64,000 nucleotides of DNA, taken from assembly GCF_017876295.1 (NCBI RefSeq), contig NZ_JAGINT010000002.1, positions 372,001-436,000 of the forward strand. The letters are read 5' to 3'. Positions within the stretch are counted from its first letter, which is position 1. The number at the start of each line of letters is the position of its first letter. The translations under genes and the position numbers were made by a program. This document shows positions 41,662-49,969 of this stretch, one piece after another. Under the pieces are notes generated by a model that was given only the letters and a program-made list of their open reading frames with translations, did no database searches and was not told where the DNA came from. The stretch is from Kribbella aluminosa. GTDB taxonomy: Bacteria > Actinomycetota > Actinomycetes > Propionibacteriales > Kribbellaceae.

Positions 41662-42222
41662 GTGGCAAACACTCTCGTCGTCCCCGAACGGGTGATCGGC
41701 GGCGTCGTACCGTCTCCCGTCCAGCCAGGTCCGGCGGGCATCGCGGCCGTCCAGACGGAGCATCTGATCAGTGACGTCGGCGACGCACTGCGGCTGCTGG
41801 ACGCGGTCGAACGCGTCCGCGGGCATGCGCATCCGTTGATCATCGGCCTGCAGGAGGCGGTCGGGATCAAGATGCCGGCCGCGATGGTGCTGAGCGCGAT
41901 CGCGAACGGCCGGACGACCGCACACCAGGTCGCCAAGCAGGTCGGCATCACGCCGGGCGAGGCAGAGCTGGCGATCGCCGACCTGGAAGCCCTCGGCATG
42001 GTCCGGACCACCCCGACGCTGACCGTCACCGGCATGGGCCAGGCCCGGCTGTCGCAGCTCGACGGCCTCACCGTCCGCGTCCTCGACGTCATCACCGGCA
42101 TCCTCGGCCCGACCGACGCCGCGCACCTGGTCCGCCTCCTGCACACGGTCGCCGACGGCCTCGAGTCCGCCTCGGTCGCCGCCGCCGTGAATCCGTCGCA
42201 TCAGGTGGTTTCGCACAACTAG
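41662..42222 (+). CDS. winged-helix DNA-binding protein (MarR-like)
   Basis: 186 residues from GTG 41662, chosen for GGAG six bases upstream; the frame is open to 41257. The helix-turn-helix core LSAIANGRTTAHQVAKQVGITPGEAELAIADLEALGMV is followed by a short wing and a helical C-terminus (LTVRVLDVITGILGPTDAAHLVRLLHTVADGL). A conserved-looking N-terminal segment HPLIIGLQEAVGIKMPAAM precedes it. Probably a transcription factor; target unknown. Confidence 0.7.
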   Translation: MANTLVVPERVIGGVVPSPVQPGPAGIAAVQTEHLISDVGDALRLLDAVERVRGHAHPLIIGLQEAVGIKMPAAMVLSAIANGRTTAHQVAKQVGITPGEAELAIADLEALGMVRTTPTLTVTGMGQARLSQLDGLTVRVLDVITGILGPTDAAHLVRLLHTVADGLESASVAAAVNPSHQVVSHN

Positions 42223-42282
42223 TGTCGAGAACGTGTTGGTGGTATCGACGTAGCTGGTGTCGAGTGACTAGGAGGACATCAG

Positions 42283-42657
42283 ATGCTTCACGACAGCAAG
42301 GCGTTCAGTGGGTTCTCGGTGGACGACGTGCCGCGGGCCAAGGAGTTCTACGCGAAGACGTTGGGTCTCGACGTCGGTGACGAGCACGGGACGCTGCAGC
42401 TGCGCACCGCAGGCGGCAACACCGTGTTCGTGTACCCGAAGGACAACCACGTGCCGGCGGAGTACACCGTGCTCAACTTCCCGGTCGACGACATCGAGGC
42501 GACGGCACGGGCGCTGGCCGAGTCGGGTGTCACGTTCGAGAAGTACAACGACGACCAGGACGAGCTCGGGATCTACCGCGGCCAGGGACCGCTGATCGCC
42601 TGGTTCAAGGACCCGGCGGGCAACGCCCTGTCGATCATCCAGACCGACAGCGCCTGA
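42283..42657 (+). CDS. VOC-superfamily protein (glyoxalase-like)
   Basis: 124 residues: FSGFSVDDVPRAKEFYAKTLGLDV, TVLNFPVDDIEATARAL and AWFKDPAGNALSIIQ form a complete single-chain VOC domain. AGGAGG sits about seven bases before the ATG. Likely binds a small ligand; function unknown. Confidence 0.82.
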   Translation: MLHDSKAFSGFSVDDVPRAKEFYAKTLGLDVGDEHGTLQLRTAGGNTVFVYPKDNHVPAEYTVLNFPVDDIEATARALAESGVTFEKYNDDQDELGIYRGQGPLIAWFKDPAGNALSIIQTDSA

Positions 42658-42666
42658 CCAGCCGGG

Positions 42667-43179
42667 CTACGCCTTGGTGGTCCGGAAGCGCAGCGTCGGG
42701 TACGCCGACTCGATGAAGCCGAGGCCCCGGTAGAGGTCGACGCCTTCGTCGGTTGCGTGCAGCTCGATCTGGCCGACGGCGGTCTCGTCCCGGAACCAGT
42801 CCACCAGCGCCACCACGCACGCCTTGGCCAGACCGCGGCGCCGGAAGTCCGGGTGTGTGCTGACGTTGTAGAGGTGCCCGCGAACGGTCGACGAGTCGCG
42901 CGGACCCGGCGGATGCGCGTACACGTTGCCGGCGGCACCGGCGACGACGCCGGCGCTCGGGTCCTCGACGACGTACGCCGCGAACGTGTCCGGCGACGCC
43001 AGCTGCCCGGCGAACCACTCGCGCGCACCGGCCCGCCACGGTGCGTCCGGCCCGCCGACGTCGTTGCCCATCGCGGCGAGCATCAGCGCGCGTAACTGGA
43101 CCAGCGACTCCGCATCGTCCGCCCCGGCCCGCCGTACCAGCGTCTGTCGTATCTGGCTGTCGGTCACTTCGTCGATCAT
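42667..43179 (-). CDS. GNAT N-acetyltransferase
   Basis: 170 residues, with YNVSTHPDFRRRGLAKACVVALVDWFRDE as the acetyl-CoA motif and IELHATDEGVDLYRGLGFIES as the C-terminal signature. Substrate unknown. It ends nine bases from the convergent VOC stop. Confidence 0.85.
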   Translation of the reverse strand: MIDEVTDSQIRQTLVRRAGADDAESLVQLRALMLAAMGNDVGGPDAPWRAGAREWFAGQLASPDTFAAYVVEDPSAGVVAGAAGNVYAHPPGPRDSSTVRGHLYNVSTHPDFRRRGLAKACVVALVDWFRDETAVGQIELHATDEGVDLYRGLGFIESAYPTLRFRTTKA

Positions 43180-43293
43180 GCCAACTTTTTGCCGAGTCAG
43201 TGAATCGAAGGGTTACGGCCCCGACCAGAGCCCCACGTCGACGGACGGCAGCGACCTGACCTCGGCCTGCGCGTACAACCCTGGTGCGACCGG

Positions 43294-44061
43294 CTAGGCG
43301 TACCGGATGCCCAGGCCGCCGTCGACCGCCCAGTTCGCGCCGGTGACGAAGGCGGCGGCCTCGGAGGCGAGGAAGCAGACCACCTCGGCGACGTTCTCCG
43401 GGGTGCCGATCCGGCCGAGCGGGTGCACGCCGAGGGCCTTCTCGCGTTCGCCGGGGATGGTGTCGAAGAACTCCTCGAGCAGGTCGGTGGCGATGTAGCC
43501 GGGGCTGACCGCGTTCACCCGGATGTCGTACTGCGCGACGTCGAGCGCGAGCGAGCGGGTCATCCCGACCAGGCCGGACTTCGCGGCGGCGTACGGGAAC
43601 ATGCCGGCCTGGGTGAGCTTCGAGTGGATCGAGGCGATGTTCACGATCGAGCCGCGCTTGGCGTCGATCATCGGCTGCAGCACCTGGCGGGACATCAGGA
43701 AGGCGCCCTTCAGGTCGACGTCGAACACGTCGTCCCATTCGGACACCGACATCCGGGCCGGGTCGGCGTACGAGTTCTTACCGGCGTTGTTGACCAGCAC
43801 GGTGACCGGGCCGCCGAGGTCGTCGATGAGCTTGCCGACCGCCTGCCGGACCGACACCTCGTCGGTGATGTCGCCGACCGCCGCGGCCACCTTCGCGCCG
43901 GTCTCGGCGAGCTCCGCGGTGGTCGCGGTCAGCTCGTCCGCGAGGATGTCGACGAGCCCGACCGCCGCCCCCTCCGCGGCGGCCTTCACCGCGACCGCCC
44001 GGCCGATCCCGCGCGCGGCCCCCGTCACCAGCACAACCTCGTTCGCCAACCGACCAGTCAC
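43294..44061 (-). CDS. short-chain dehydrogenase/reductase (FabG/sugar-dehydrogenase type)
   Basis: 255 residues of the classical SDR type: VTGAARGIGRAVAVKAAAEG (cofactor), VNNAGKNSY, catalytic Ser in VNIASIHSKL and YAAAK, and a C-terminal VDGGLGIRYA. Relatives oxidise sugars, keto-deoxy acids or 3-oxoacyl groups. A link to the sugar-acid locus at 2-5.5 kb is possible but unsupported by position. GTG start with GGGAGA upstream. The 114 bases after 43180 hold a short minus-strand frame ending VRSLPSVDVGLWSGP, perhaps a gene remnant. Confidence 0.86.
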   Translation of the reverse strand: MTGRLANEVVLVTGAARGIGRAVAVKAAAEGAAVGLVDILADELTATTAELAETGAKVAAAVGDITDEVSVRQAVGKLIDDLGGPVTVLVNNAGKNSYADPARMSVSEWDDVFDVDLKGAFLMSRQVLQPMIDAKRGSIVNIASIHSKLTQAGMFPYAAAKSGLVGMTRSLALDVAQYDIRVNAVSPGYIATDLLEEFFDTIPGEREKALGVHPLGRIGTPENVAEVVCFLASEAAAFVTGANWAVDGGLGIRYA

Positions 44062-44111
44062 AACGTCTCCCTCAACCTAGGCGTCGGGTACGACCCTAGT
44101 CGGGGCGGGAA

Positions 44112-44822
44112 TCAGGCCGGTCGGGTGATCAGGATGCAGAACTCGTTGCCGTCCGGGTCGGCGAGCGGGATCGCGGCGGCGCCCTCCTGGCCGCTCTCCA
44201 GGCGGGTCGCACCGAGCGCCACCAGCCGCTCGACCTCGGCATCGACGTCGCCGTCCGCGACCAGGTCCAGGTGCAGCCGGTTCTTCGGGGGCTTCGGGTT
44301 CACCGGCGGGCCGCCCCAGGTGATCTTCGGTCCGCCGGACGGCGCCTGGATCGCGGTCTCCTCGTCCTGGTCCCAGACCAGCGGCCAGTCCAGCGCCTTG
44401 CTCCAGAAGTACCCGACCGCCTGCGAGCCGTCCGACGACAGCGCGCCGATGAACGCGGTGTCCTTGAGGAAGTTGTTCCCGGCCCCGATCACGCAGAACT
44501 CGTTGCCCTCCGGGTCCGCGAGTACGACGTGACCCTCCTCGGGCTTCTGGCCGATGTCGATGTGCCGGCCTCCGAGCTCGAGCGCCCGGGCGACGGTCTC
44601 CTGCTGCTGCTCCGGCGTCTGGCTGGTCAGGTCGAAGTGGATCTGGTTCGGCCGGTCCTTCGCGACGTCGCTCGGCAGGAACCGCAGCCGGAACCCGGTG
44701 TTGTCCTTCGGCACCAACTCGTTCCCCTCAGCCGGCTCGAACCGGAGTACGCCGGCCCAGAACCGCGCGAGCCCGGCCGGATCGTTTGCGTCGTACGACA
44801 GCGCGTAGAGAGAGGTGCTCAT
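44112..44822 (-). CDS. two-domain VOC-superfamily protein
   Basis: 236 residues made of two VOC modules. Each ends with the same type of strand, HVVLADPEGNEFCVIG and IPLADPDGNEFCILI, indicating internal duplication. It starts four bases after the TetR stop, so it is the second gene of a TetR-VOC operon and may bind or detoxify the regulator's ligand. Confidence 0.82.
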   Translation of the reverse strand: MSTSLYALSYDANDPAGLARFWAGVLRFEPAEGNELVPKDNTGFRLRFLPSDVAKDRPNQIHFDLTSQTPEQQQETVARALELGGRHIDIGQKPEEGHVVLADPEGNEFCVIGAGNNFLKDTAFIGALSSDGSQAVGYFWSKALDWPLVWDQDEETAIQAPSGGPKITWGGPPVNPKPPKNRLHLDLVADGDVDAEVERLVALGATRLESGQEGAAAIPLADPDGNEFCILITRPA

Positions 44823-44826
44823 GCCG

Positions 44827-45429
44827 TCACGGTAGGTCCGCGGCGCGGGAGGTCGCAAAGGCTTTAGCGGCGACGCGGGCGTGGTGGTCCGCCTGCGCGC
44901 GGGTCATCGGATGCCGGAGGAGGACGAGCTGATGGTAGATCGGGGCGGTCGCGGTGAGGAGGAGTTGATGGGCGTCCACGTCGGCCGGAAGCTCGCCGCG
45001 TTCGACGGCCCGGGAGACGAGCAGGGCGGTGCGTTTGTAGCGGTCGTCCCAGAAGCGGGTGAGCGCTTCGGCCGCTTCCGTCGTACGGAACGAAGCAGCG
45101 ATCACCGCCTGGGTGACCGACGGGCGGGCGGTCAGCGCGGCGTGGATCTCGCGGTTGACAGCGATCAGGTCGCCCTCGAGCGAGCCGGTGTCGGCCGGCT
45201 CCCACGCGTCGTCGGCGCCGGCTTCGAGCAGGTCGACGAGCAGACCGGCGACGGTCTTCCAGCGCCGGTAGATCGTCGTGCGGTGGACGCCCGAGCGTAC
45301 GGCGACGGCGTCGATCGTGAGCCCGTCGTACTCGTGCTCGGCCAGCTCGGTCTCCACCGCCGCGAGTACGTCGGAGCGGACCCGGGCGGTCCGTCCTCCC
45401 GGCCTGCTTGCGCGAACGCGATCGGTCAT
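44827..45429 (-). CDS. TetR-family regulator
   Basis: 200 residues. The helix-turn-helix EYDGLTIDAVAVRSGVHRTTIYRRWKTVAGLLVDLLEA with the TTIYRRW recognition helix is typical of the AcrR-like TetR_C_16 group. First gene of the operon with the double VOC protein. A weak dyad upstream may be its operator. Confidence 0.88.
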   Translation of the reverse strand: MTDRVRASRPGGRTARVRSDVLAAVETELAEHEYDGLTIDAVAVRSGVHRTTIYRRWKTVAGLLVDLLEAGADDAWEPADTGSLEGDLIAVNREIHAALTARPSVTQAVIAASFRTTEAAEALTRFWDDRYKRTALLVSRAVERGELPADVDAHQLLLTATAPIYHQLVLLRHPMTRAQADHHARVAAKAFATSRAADLP

Positions 45430-45441
45430 GGCATCATCTTA

Positions 45442-45459
45442 ACGCAACCTACGTCGCAT
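45442..45459. promoter_or_regulatory. imperfect dyad upstream of TetR gene
   Basis: ACGCAAC-CTAC-GTCGCAT has 7-base arms with two mismatches, 12 bases upstream of the TetR start. It is a plausible but weak autoregulatory site. Confidence 0.35.
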
Positions 45460-45532
45460 TTAGGGAGTAGCCAGTGATCTTCTGACCCGCCGTTCGCCAA
45501 CCACGAACCCGCGAGAGGTCAGGAGGATCCTC

Positions 45533-45853
45533 ATGTCTACCCAGCTGTCCCTGCACGAGAAGGCGGCCGAGCGGGCGCGGCTCGAACAGGCCTGGCAGCA
45601 GTGGGAGGACGACGTCGCGGAGCTGCGGATGCTCGTCCGGACCACGGCCGACCGGGTCGCGTACGGACGGCCGACGAACCACCTGTCGCTGGTCCTGGTG
45701 GAGGAATTGGAGGCGGCGCTGGACCCCTACGCGGGCGCCCTCGTCGTCGTCAGCCACGACCGCCGCTTCGCATCCCGCTGGCGCGGAACCGTGATCGATT
45801 TTCCCACCACCCCCGCGACGGAGTCGCGGTCATCGACCTGGAGGAGAGCAGTC
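45533..45853 (+). pseudogene. remnant of an ABC-F ribosome-protection ATPase
   Basis: After AGGAGG an ATG frame encodes an MSTQLSLHEKAAERARLEQAWQQW coiled-coil piece. It then jumps to RPTNHLSLVLVEELEAALDP and ALVVVSHDRRFASRWRGT, the unmistakable D-loop/H-loop end of an ABC-F second ATPase domain. Walker A, signature and both domain bodies are missing, so more than 400 residues are deleted. The frame runs on by chance into the lyase gene. ABC-F proteins of this kind protect the ribosome from streptogramins, macrolides or lincosamides. Confidence 0.72.
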
Positions 45854-46687
45854 ATGTCAGTTAGGGAAATCGCGGTCGAGGGTGCGCCGTACGGCGTGGT
45901 TGCAGCAGGCGGCGAGGTGTGGACGACGTTGGTCCACACCGGCCGGGTCGCGACCGTGTCGGGGCGGGTGTTCGACCTGGAGGCGCCGGAGTCGCGGCCG
46001 AGCGTGATCGTCGACGGGCCGGACGCCGCGGTCTGGTTCACCCGCAACGGCGACGACCGGGTCGGGCGGATCGGGTACGACGGCGTCGCGTCGGCGGTGC
46101 AGATCGCGGGCGCGCCGTACGGGCTGTGCGTCGGACCGGACGGCGCGTTGTGGTGCACGTTGATGAGCAACGACGCGATCGGCCGGATCACGACGGACGG
46201 CGAGGTCACGACGTACCCGATCGGTACGACGGGAGCGTTCCCGGCGATGATCACGACGTACGCCGGGGACCTGTGGTTCACGCTCAACCAGGCGAACGCG
46301 ATCGGGCGGATGACCGTGGCCGGGGACGTCACCACCTATCCCCTGCCGACCGACGCCACCGGCCCGGTCGGGATCAGCGCGGGACCCGACGGCGTCTGGT
46401 TCACCGAGCTGCTGGCGGACCGGGTGGGCCGGATCGACGTCGACGGGACGATCGAGGAGTTCGCGCTGCCGGGCGGGTCGAAGCCGCATGCCGTGGCGGC
46501 GACGCCGGACGGTTGCTGGATCACGTTGTGGGCGGCGGCCGAGCTGGTCCAGGTCGATGCCGAGGGCAACATCACCCAACGGTTCGGGTTCGGCGACGGG
46601 GCCGAGCCGCACGGGCTGTCGGCCGACGGCACGATCTGGGTCGCGCTCGAGAAGGGTTCCGTGGCTCACATCCAGCCGCACGGGTGA
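45854..46687 (+). CDS. vgb: virginiamycin B lyase-like protein
   Basis: 277 residues from ATG 45854 (GGAGGAGAG upstream). About seven beta-propeller blades repeat the pattern of G-P-DG-x-WFT followed by DRVGRI and DG: AAVWFTRNGDDRVGRIGYDG, ALWCTLMSNDAIGRITTDGE, DLWFTLNQANAIGRMTVAGD and GVWFTELLADRVGRIDVDGT. The catalytic-type His is in AEPHGLSADG. Vgb linearises type B streptogramins by elimination at the depsipeptide ester bond. Streptogramin resistance is the family function; activity here is unproven. Confidence 0.85.
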   Translation: MSVREIAVEGAPYGVVAAGGEVWTTLVHTGRVATVSGRVFDLEAPESRPSVIVDGPDAAVWFTRNGDDRVGRIGYDGVASAVQIAGAPYGLCVGPDGALWCTLMSNDAIGRITTDGEVTTYPIGTTGAFPAMITTYAGDLWFTLNQANAIGRMTVAGDVTTYPLPTDATGPVGISAGPDGVWFTELLADRVGRIDVDGTIEEFALPGGSKPHAVAATPDGCWITLWAAAELVQVDAEGNITQRFGFGDGAEPHGLSADGTIWVALEKGSVAHIQPHG

Positions 46688-46744
46688 GCAGGTTCACTCG
46701 GTGGAGGGAGGACGGGATGCACCGCGGAGGTGGACAGTGGTGGT

Positions 46745-47647
46745 GTGAGCACGGACGTGCAGGTACGGGGGCCGCGGGTTCGTGATGTGGTCGCGGTCGG
46801 TCGGCCCGCGTTCTGGGTGGTGTCGATCGTCCCTTATTACACAGGGATCCTGCTCGCGACGCACCGGCTGATCCCGCCGGTCGAGGAGTGGCCGCGGCTG
46901 ATCGTGGGCGCGGTCGTGATGGGTCCACTGGTGTGGCTCGCCGTACTGGGCGTCAACGACGCGTACGACCTGCCGAGCGATCGGCTCAACCCGCGAAAGG
47001 CCAAGTCGCCGTTGCTCGACGGGCGGGTCACGCTCCGGGCGGCGTTGCGGCTGGCCTTCGCGGCGGCGGTCGCGGCGGTCGGGTTGAGCCTGCTCGTCGG
47101 CGTCGTGTTCGCGCTGGGCGTGCTGCTCGCCGTACTGCTCGGGTACGCGTACTCCGTCCCTCCGGTCCGCCTGAAGACCCGCGCCGGCTTCGACGTCGCC
47201 GTGAACGCTCTCGCGCTGGGCGCTTTCGGACCGCTGGCCGGCTGGGCCGCGATCAACCCCGACCTCAGCGACTTCCCCTGGCTGATGGGCCTCCAGGGCA
47301 CCCTCGCCGCCGTCGGCCTCTACCTCCCCACGACCATTGCCGACCTCGACGCGGACCGCGCCGCCGGCTACCACACGATCGCCGTCCGCTTCGGCGCCCG
47401 AACGACGTACCGCCTCGGCTACACGGCCTGGATCGCCGCCGCCGCACTGTCGGTCATCCTCGCCGCCACCGGCACGATCATCCCCCGCGGCATGCTCCCC
47501 CTCGAGGTCGTGATGGTTCCCGTCCTGGTCGCGGCGTACCCCAAACTCATTGGCCCCCGTCAATCCTTCAAAGGCATCATCGTCCTCGCCACCCTGTTCC
47601 TCTTCCCCTGCGCCGCCTTCGCCCTCACCTACACCGGAGTCCTCTGA
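46745..47647 (+). CDS. UbiA-family prenyltransferase
   Basis: About 300 residues with eight to nine membrane helices. The two Asp-rich motifs are LGVNDAYDLPSDRLNP and ADLDADRAAGYHTIAVRFG, which bind Mg2+-prenyl diphosphate. It attaches an isoprenoid chain to an aromatic or lipid acceptor in the membrane. GTG at 46745 is preferred; GGAGG lies 14 bases upstream. The acceptor is not identifiable; no quinone or chlorophyll genes are nearby. Confidence 0.83.
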   Translation: MSTDVQVRGPRVRDVVAVGRPAFWVVSIVPYYTGILLATHRLIPPVEEWPRLIVGAVVMGPLVWLAVLGVNDAYDLPSDRLNPRKAKSPLLDGRVTLRAALRLAFAAAVAAVGLSLLVGVVFALGVLLAVLLGYAYSVPPVRLKTRAGFDVAVNALALGAFGPLAGWAAINPDLSDFPWLMGLQGTLAAVGLYLPTTIADLDADRAAGYHTIAVRFGARTTYRLGYTAWIAAAALSVILAATGTIIPRGMLPLEVVMVPVLVAAYPKLIGPRQSFKGIIVLATLFLFPCAAFALTYTGVL

Positions 47648-47649
47648 GC

Positions 47650-48603
47650 ATGTATCCCGAGATCGAGCCCTACGACCACGGCCTGCTCGACGTCGGCGAC
47701 GGGCACCGCGTGTACTGGGAGGTCTGCGGGAACCCGGCCGGAAAGCCGGCGCTCGTCGTACACGGTGGACCAGGTTCCGGGGCCGGGGCGTGGTGGCGGA
47801 GGTACTTCGATCCTGCGAGGTATCGGGTGGTTCTGGTCGATCAGCGGAACTGCGGGCGCAGTACGCCGGACGCCGCCGAACCGGACGTGGAGCTGCGGAC
47901 CAACACGACCGCGCACCTGATCGCGGACTTCGAGCAACTCCGGCGGGTGCTCGGGATCGAGCGGTGGTTGCTGCTGGGGGCGTCCTGGGGCGCGACGCTC
48001 GGGCTCGCGTACGCCGAGCAGCACCCGGCGGCGGTGTCGGAGGTCGTGCTGTTCAGCGTCACCAACACGACTCGGCGCGAGGTCGCGTGGATCACCCGCG
48101 ACATGGGCCGGATCTTTCCGGAGGAGTGGGCCCGGTTCCGGGACGGCGTACCGGAGGAGGAGCGGGACGGGAATCTGGCTCTCGCCTACAGCCGGCTGCT
48201 GGACGATCCGGATCCGGCAGTCCGGGATCGGGCGGCCAGGGACTGGTGCGCCTGGGAGGACACCCACGTGCGCACCCACCCGAACTGGCGGCCGGACTCG
48301 CGGTACGACGATCCGGTGTTGCGGCTCCGGCTGGCGCGGCTCGTCACGCACTACTGGGGTCATGCGGCGTGGCTGGACGAGGACGTGCTGGTGCGCGACG
48401 CCGGCAAGCTCGCGGGGATCCCGGGGGTGCTGATCCACGGCCGGCTCGACATCAGCAGCCCGGCGGATGTCGCCTGGCGGGTGGCTCAGGCGTGGCCGGG
48501 TGCGGAGTTGCATCTGGTCGAGCAGGAGGGCCACGGAGCGGGCGGCAGCACCACGCAGGAGCTGATCCTCGAGGCGCTGGACCGGTTCGCTTTTCCGTCC
48601 TAA
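47650..48603 (+). CDS. proline iminopeptidase-like alpha/beta hydrolase
   Basis: 317 residues. HGGPGSGAGAWWRRYFDPARYRVVLVDQRNCGRSTP and the nucleophile LLGASWGATLGLAYAEQHP (Ser112), with Asp in IHGRLDISSP and His in EQEGHGAGG, define peptidase family S33. Role: removal of N-terminal proline from peptides, or a related hydrolase activity. ATG two bases after the UbiA stop, so the pair is translationally coupled. Confidence 0.88.
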   Translation: MYPEIEPYDHGLLDVGDGHRVYWEVCGNPAGKPALVVHGGPGSGAGAWWRRYFDPARYRVVLVDQRNCGRSTPDAAEPDVELRTNTTAHLIADFEQLRRVLGIERWLLLGASWGATLGLAYAEQHPAAVSEVVLFSVTNTTRREVAWITRDMGRIFPEEWARFRDGVPEEERDGNLALAYSRLLDDPDPAVRDRAARDWCAWEDTHVRTHPNWRPDSRYDDPVLRLRLARLVTHYWGHAAWLDEDVLVRDAGKLAGIPGVLIHGRLDISSPADVAWRVAQAWPGAELHLVEQEGHGAGGSTTQELILEALDRFAFPS

Positions 48604-48613
48604 CGCTTTCTGC

Positions 48614-48653
48614 TGCACGTGCACGTAGGGCAAAGATTTGATCACTGATCTTT
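48614..48653. promoter_or_regulatory. two palindromes upstream of PhyH gene
   Basis: TGCACGTGCA (48614-48623) is a perfect palindrome. AAAGAT (48632-48637) and ATCTTT (48648-48653) are inverted with a 10-base spacer containing TGATCA-like sequence. They lie within the 84 bases between the iminopeptidase stop and the PhyH start and are probable operator or promoter elements. Confidence 0.4.
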
Positions 48654-48687
48654 ACAGCGATGGAACCTGCAGGGAGCCTTGTCTCTC

Positions 48688-49497
48688 ATGACTCTGACCC
48701 GCCCGGAGCTCGAGACCGACTACGCCCTCAGCCGGTCCGACATCGCGCACTTCGCCGAGCACGGATTCGTGAAGCTGAAGAACGTGCTCAGCGCCGAGAC
48801 GATCGCGGAGTACGAGCCGGAGATCACCGGCAAGGTGATCGAGCTGAACACGCAGCACCTGCCGCTGGACGAGCGCGACACCTACGGGAAGGCGTTCCTG
48901 CAGGTGTCGAACCTCTGGCAGGACAGCGAGCGGGTGCTGGAGTTCGTGTCGTCGCCCCGGCTGGCGCGGATCGCGGCGCAGTTGCTCGGGGTGCAGTCGG
49001 TGCGGCTGTACCACGACCAGGCGCTCTACAAGGAGTCCGGCGGCGGCGTCACCCCGTGGCACGCGGACCAGTACTACTGGCCGTTCACGACCGACCGGTG
49101 CGTGACGATCTGGGTACCGCTGCAGGACACCCCGATGGAGATGGGGCCGCTGTCGTTCGCGGCCGGCAGTCAGACGTTCGAGTTCGGGCGCGACCTGCCG
49201 ATCAGCGACGAGTCCGAGCGGGTCCTGCAGGAGGCGCTCGCCCAGCAGAACTTCACCGAGGTCTCGGACCCGTACGAGCTCGGCGAGGTCAGCTACCACC
49301 GCGGCTGGACCTTCCACCACGCGCCGCCGAACACCACCGACATCCCGCGCCGGGTGATGACGGTCATCTACGTCGACGCCGCGATGGAGATCTCCGAACC
49401 GGTGAACGCGAACCAGGTCGCCGACCTGGCCACCTGGATGCCCGGCAACCAGCCCGGCGAGACCATCTCCTCCCCGCTCAACCCGACCCTCTACTGA
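48688..49497 (+). CDS. phytanoyl-CoA dioxygenase (PhyH)-family protein
   Basis: 269 residues. A non-haem Fe(II)/2-oxoglutarate oxygenase: the HxD motif is in TPWHADQYYWPF, the distal His in SYHRGWTFHHAPPN and a 2-oxoglutarate-binding Arg in RRVMTVIYVDA. Relatives hydroxylate lipids, amino-acid derivatives (ectoine hydroxylase) or natural products. ATG 48688 is preferred over TTG 48679 because GGAG lies upstream at usable spacing. Confidence 0.85.
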   Translation: MTLTRPELETDYALSRSDIAHFAEHGFVKLKNVLSAETIAEYEPEITGKVIELNTQHLPLDERDTYGKAFLQVSNLWQDSERVLEFVSSPRLARIAAQLLGVQSVRLYHDQALYKESGGGVTPWHADQYYWPFTTDRCVTIWVPLQDTPMEMGPLSFAAGSQTFEFGRDLPISDESERVLQEALAQQNFTEVSDPYELGEVSYHRGWTFHHAPPNTTDIPRRVMTVIYVDAAMEISEPVNANQVADLATWMPGNQPGETISSPLNPTLY

Positions 49498-49551
49498 ATC
49501 ACCCGCTCCCCCGGGACCTGCACGGCCCGAACGATCTCTGTACCTATTAGT

Positions 49552-49902
49552 ATGTACGGCATGAACCCAGCGATCAGGCGTGTCGTCGTCCTCGATCAGC
49601 AACTGCCCGCGGCCCTCCCGGTGCAGCGCGTCGAGGTACGGCGGATCACCATCGAGCCACACACCGCGTTCGGTGCGCACATCCACAACGGCCCGGTGTT
49701 CGGGAACATCGTGTCGGGGTCGGCGATCTACCAGCAGGGCGGCGACGACGAACCTCAGGTCCTGCATCCGGGCGACGTGTTCTACGAGCCGGCCGTCGAC
49801 CGGATCAGCCGCTTCGACACCGCGGACGAGGCCGTCACGTTCCTCGCCTACTTCCCGCTCACCGCGGGGCAGGAGGCGACGCTCGACCTCGTCGGCGAAT
49901 AG
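49552..49902 (+). CDS. cupin-domain protein
   Basis: 116 residues forming one cupin barrel: ITIEPHTAFGAHIHNGPVFGNIVSGSAIYQ (motif 1 His) and VLHPGDVFYEPAVDRISRF (motif 2). Promoter-like TACCTATTAGT directly precedes the ATG, so the mRNA may be leaderless. Probably a small metal-binding enzyme or sensor; function unknown. Confidence 0.8.
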   Translation: MYGMNPAIRRVVVLDQQLPAALPVQRVEVRRITIEPHTAFGAHIHNGPVFGNIVSGSAIYQQGGDDEPQVLHPGDVFYEPAVDRISRFDTADEAVTFLAYFPLTAGQEATLDLVGE

Positions 49903-49911
49903 GACCTGCAC

Positions 49912-49969
49912 GCAGGCAAAACCCGCTGTTTCGGCCCGGATCAGGCGGTAAAGGGCGGGTTTTGCCTGC
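49912..49969. terminator. bidirectional hairpin between convergent genes
   Basis: GCAGGCAAAACCCGC (49912-49926) and GCGGGTTTTGCCTGC (49955-49969) are a perfect 15-bp inverted repeat. It exactly fills the gap between the cupin stop and the YdeI-like stop. Confidence 0.75.

Noticed and set aside
43294..44061. The missing dehydrogenase of the acid-sugar pathway
   Set aside because: The SDR is of the right general class, but it is 38 kb away, and its flanks lack the GntR palindrome as far as I can see. Kept as a general SDR.
45533..46687. A single 384-residue ABC-F/lyase fusion protein
   Set aside because: The ABC-F part lacks Walker A and the signature motif, and the lyase has its own ATG at 45854 with a good ribosome site. 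The continuous frame looks accidental.
45854..49902. Natural-product gene cluster (UbiA, PhyH, cupin, lyase)
   Set aside because: No scaffold-building enzyme such as PKS, NRPS, terpene cyclase or RiPP machinery is present, and the genes have separate promoters. Co-location alone is not enough.
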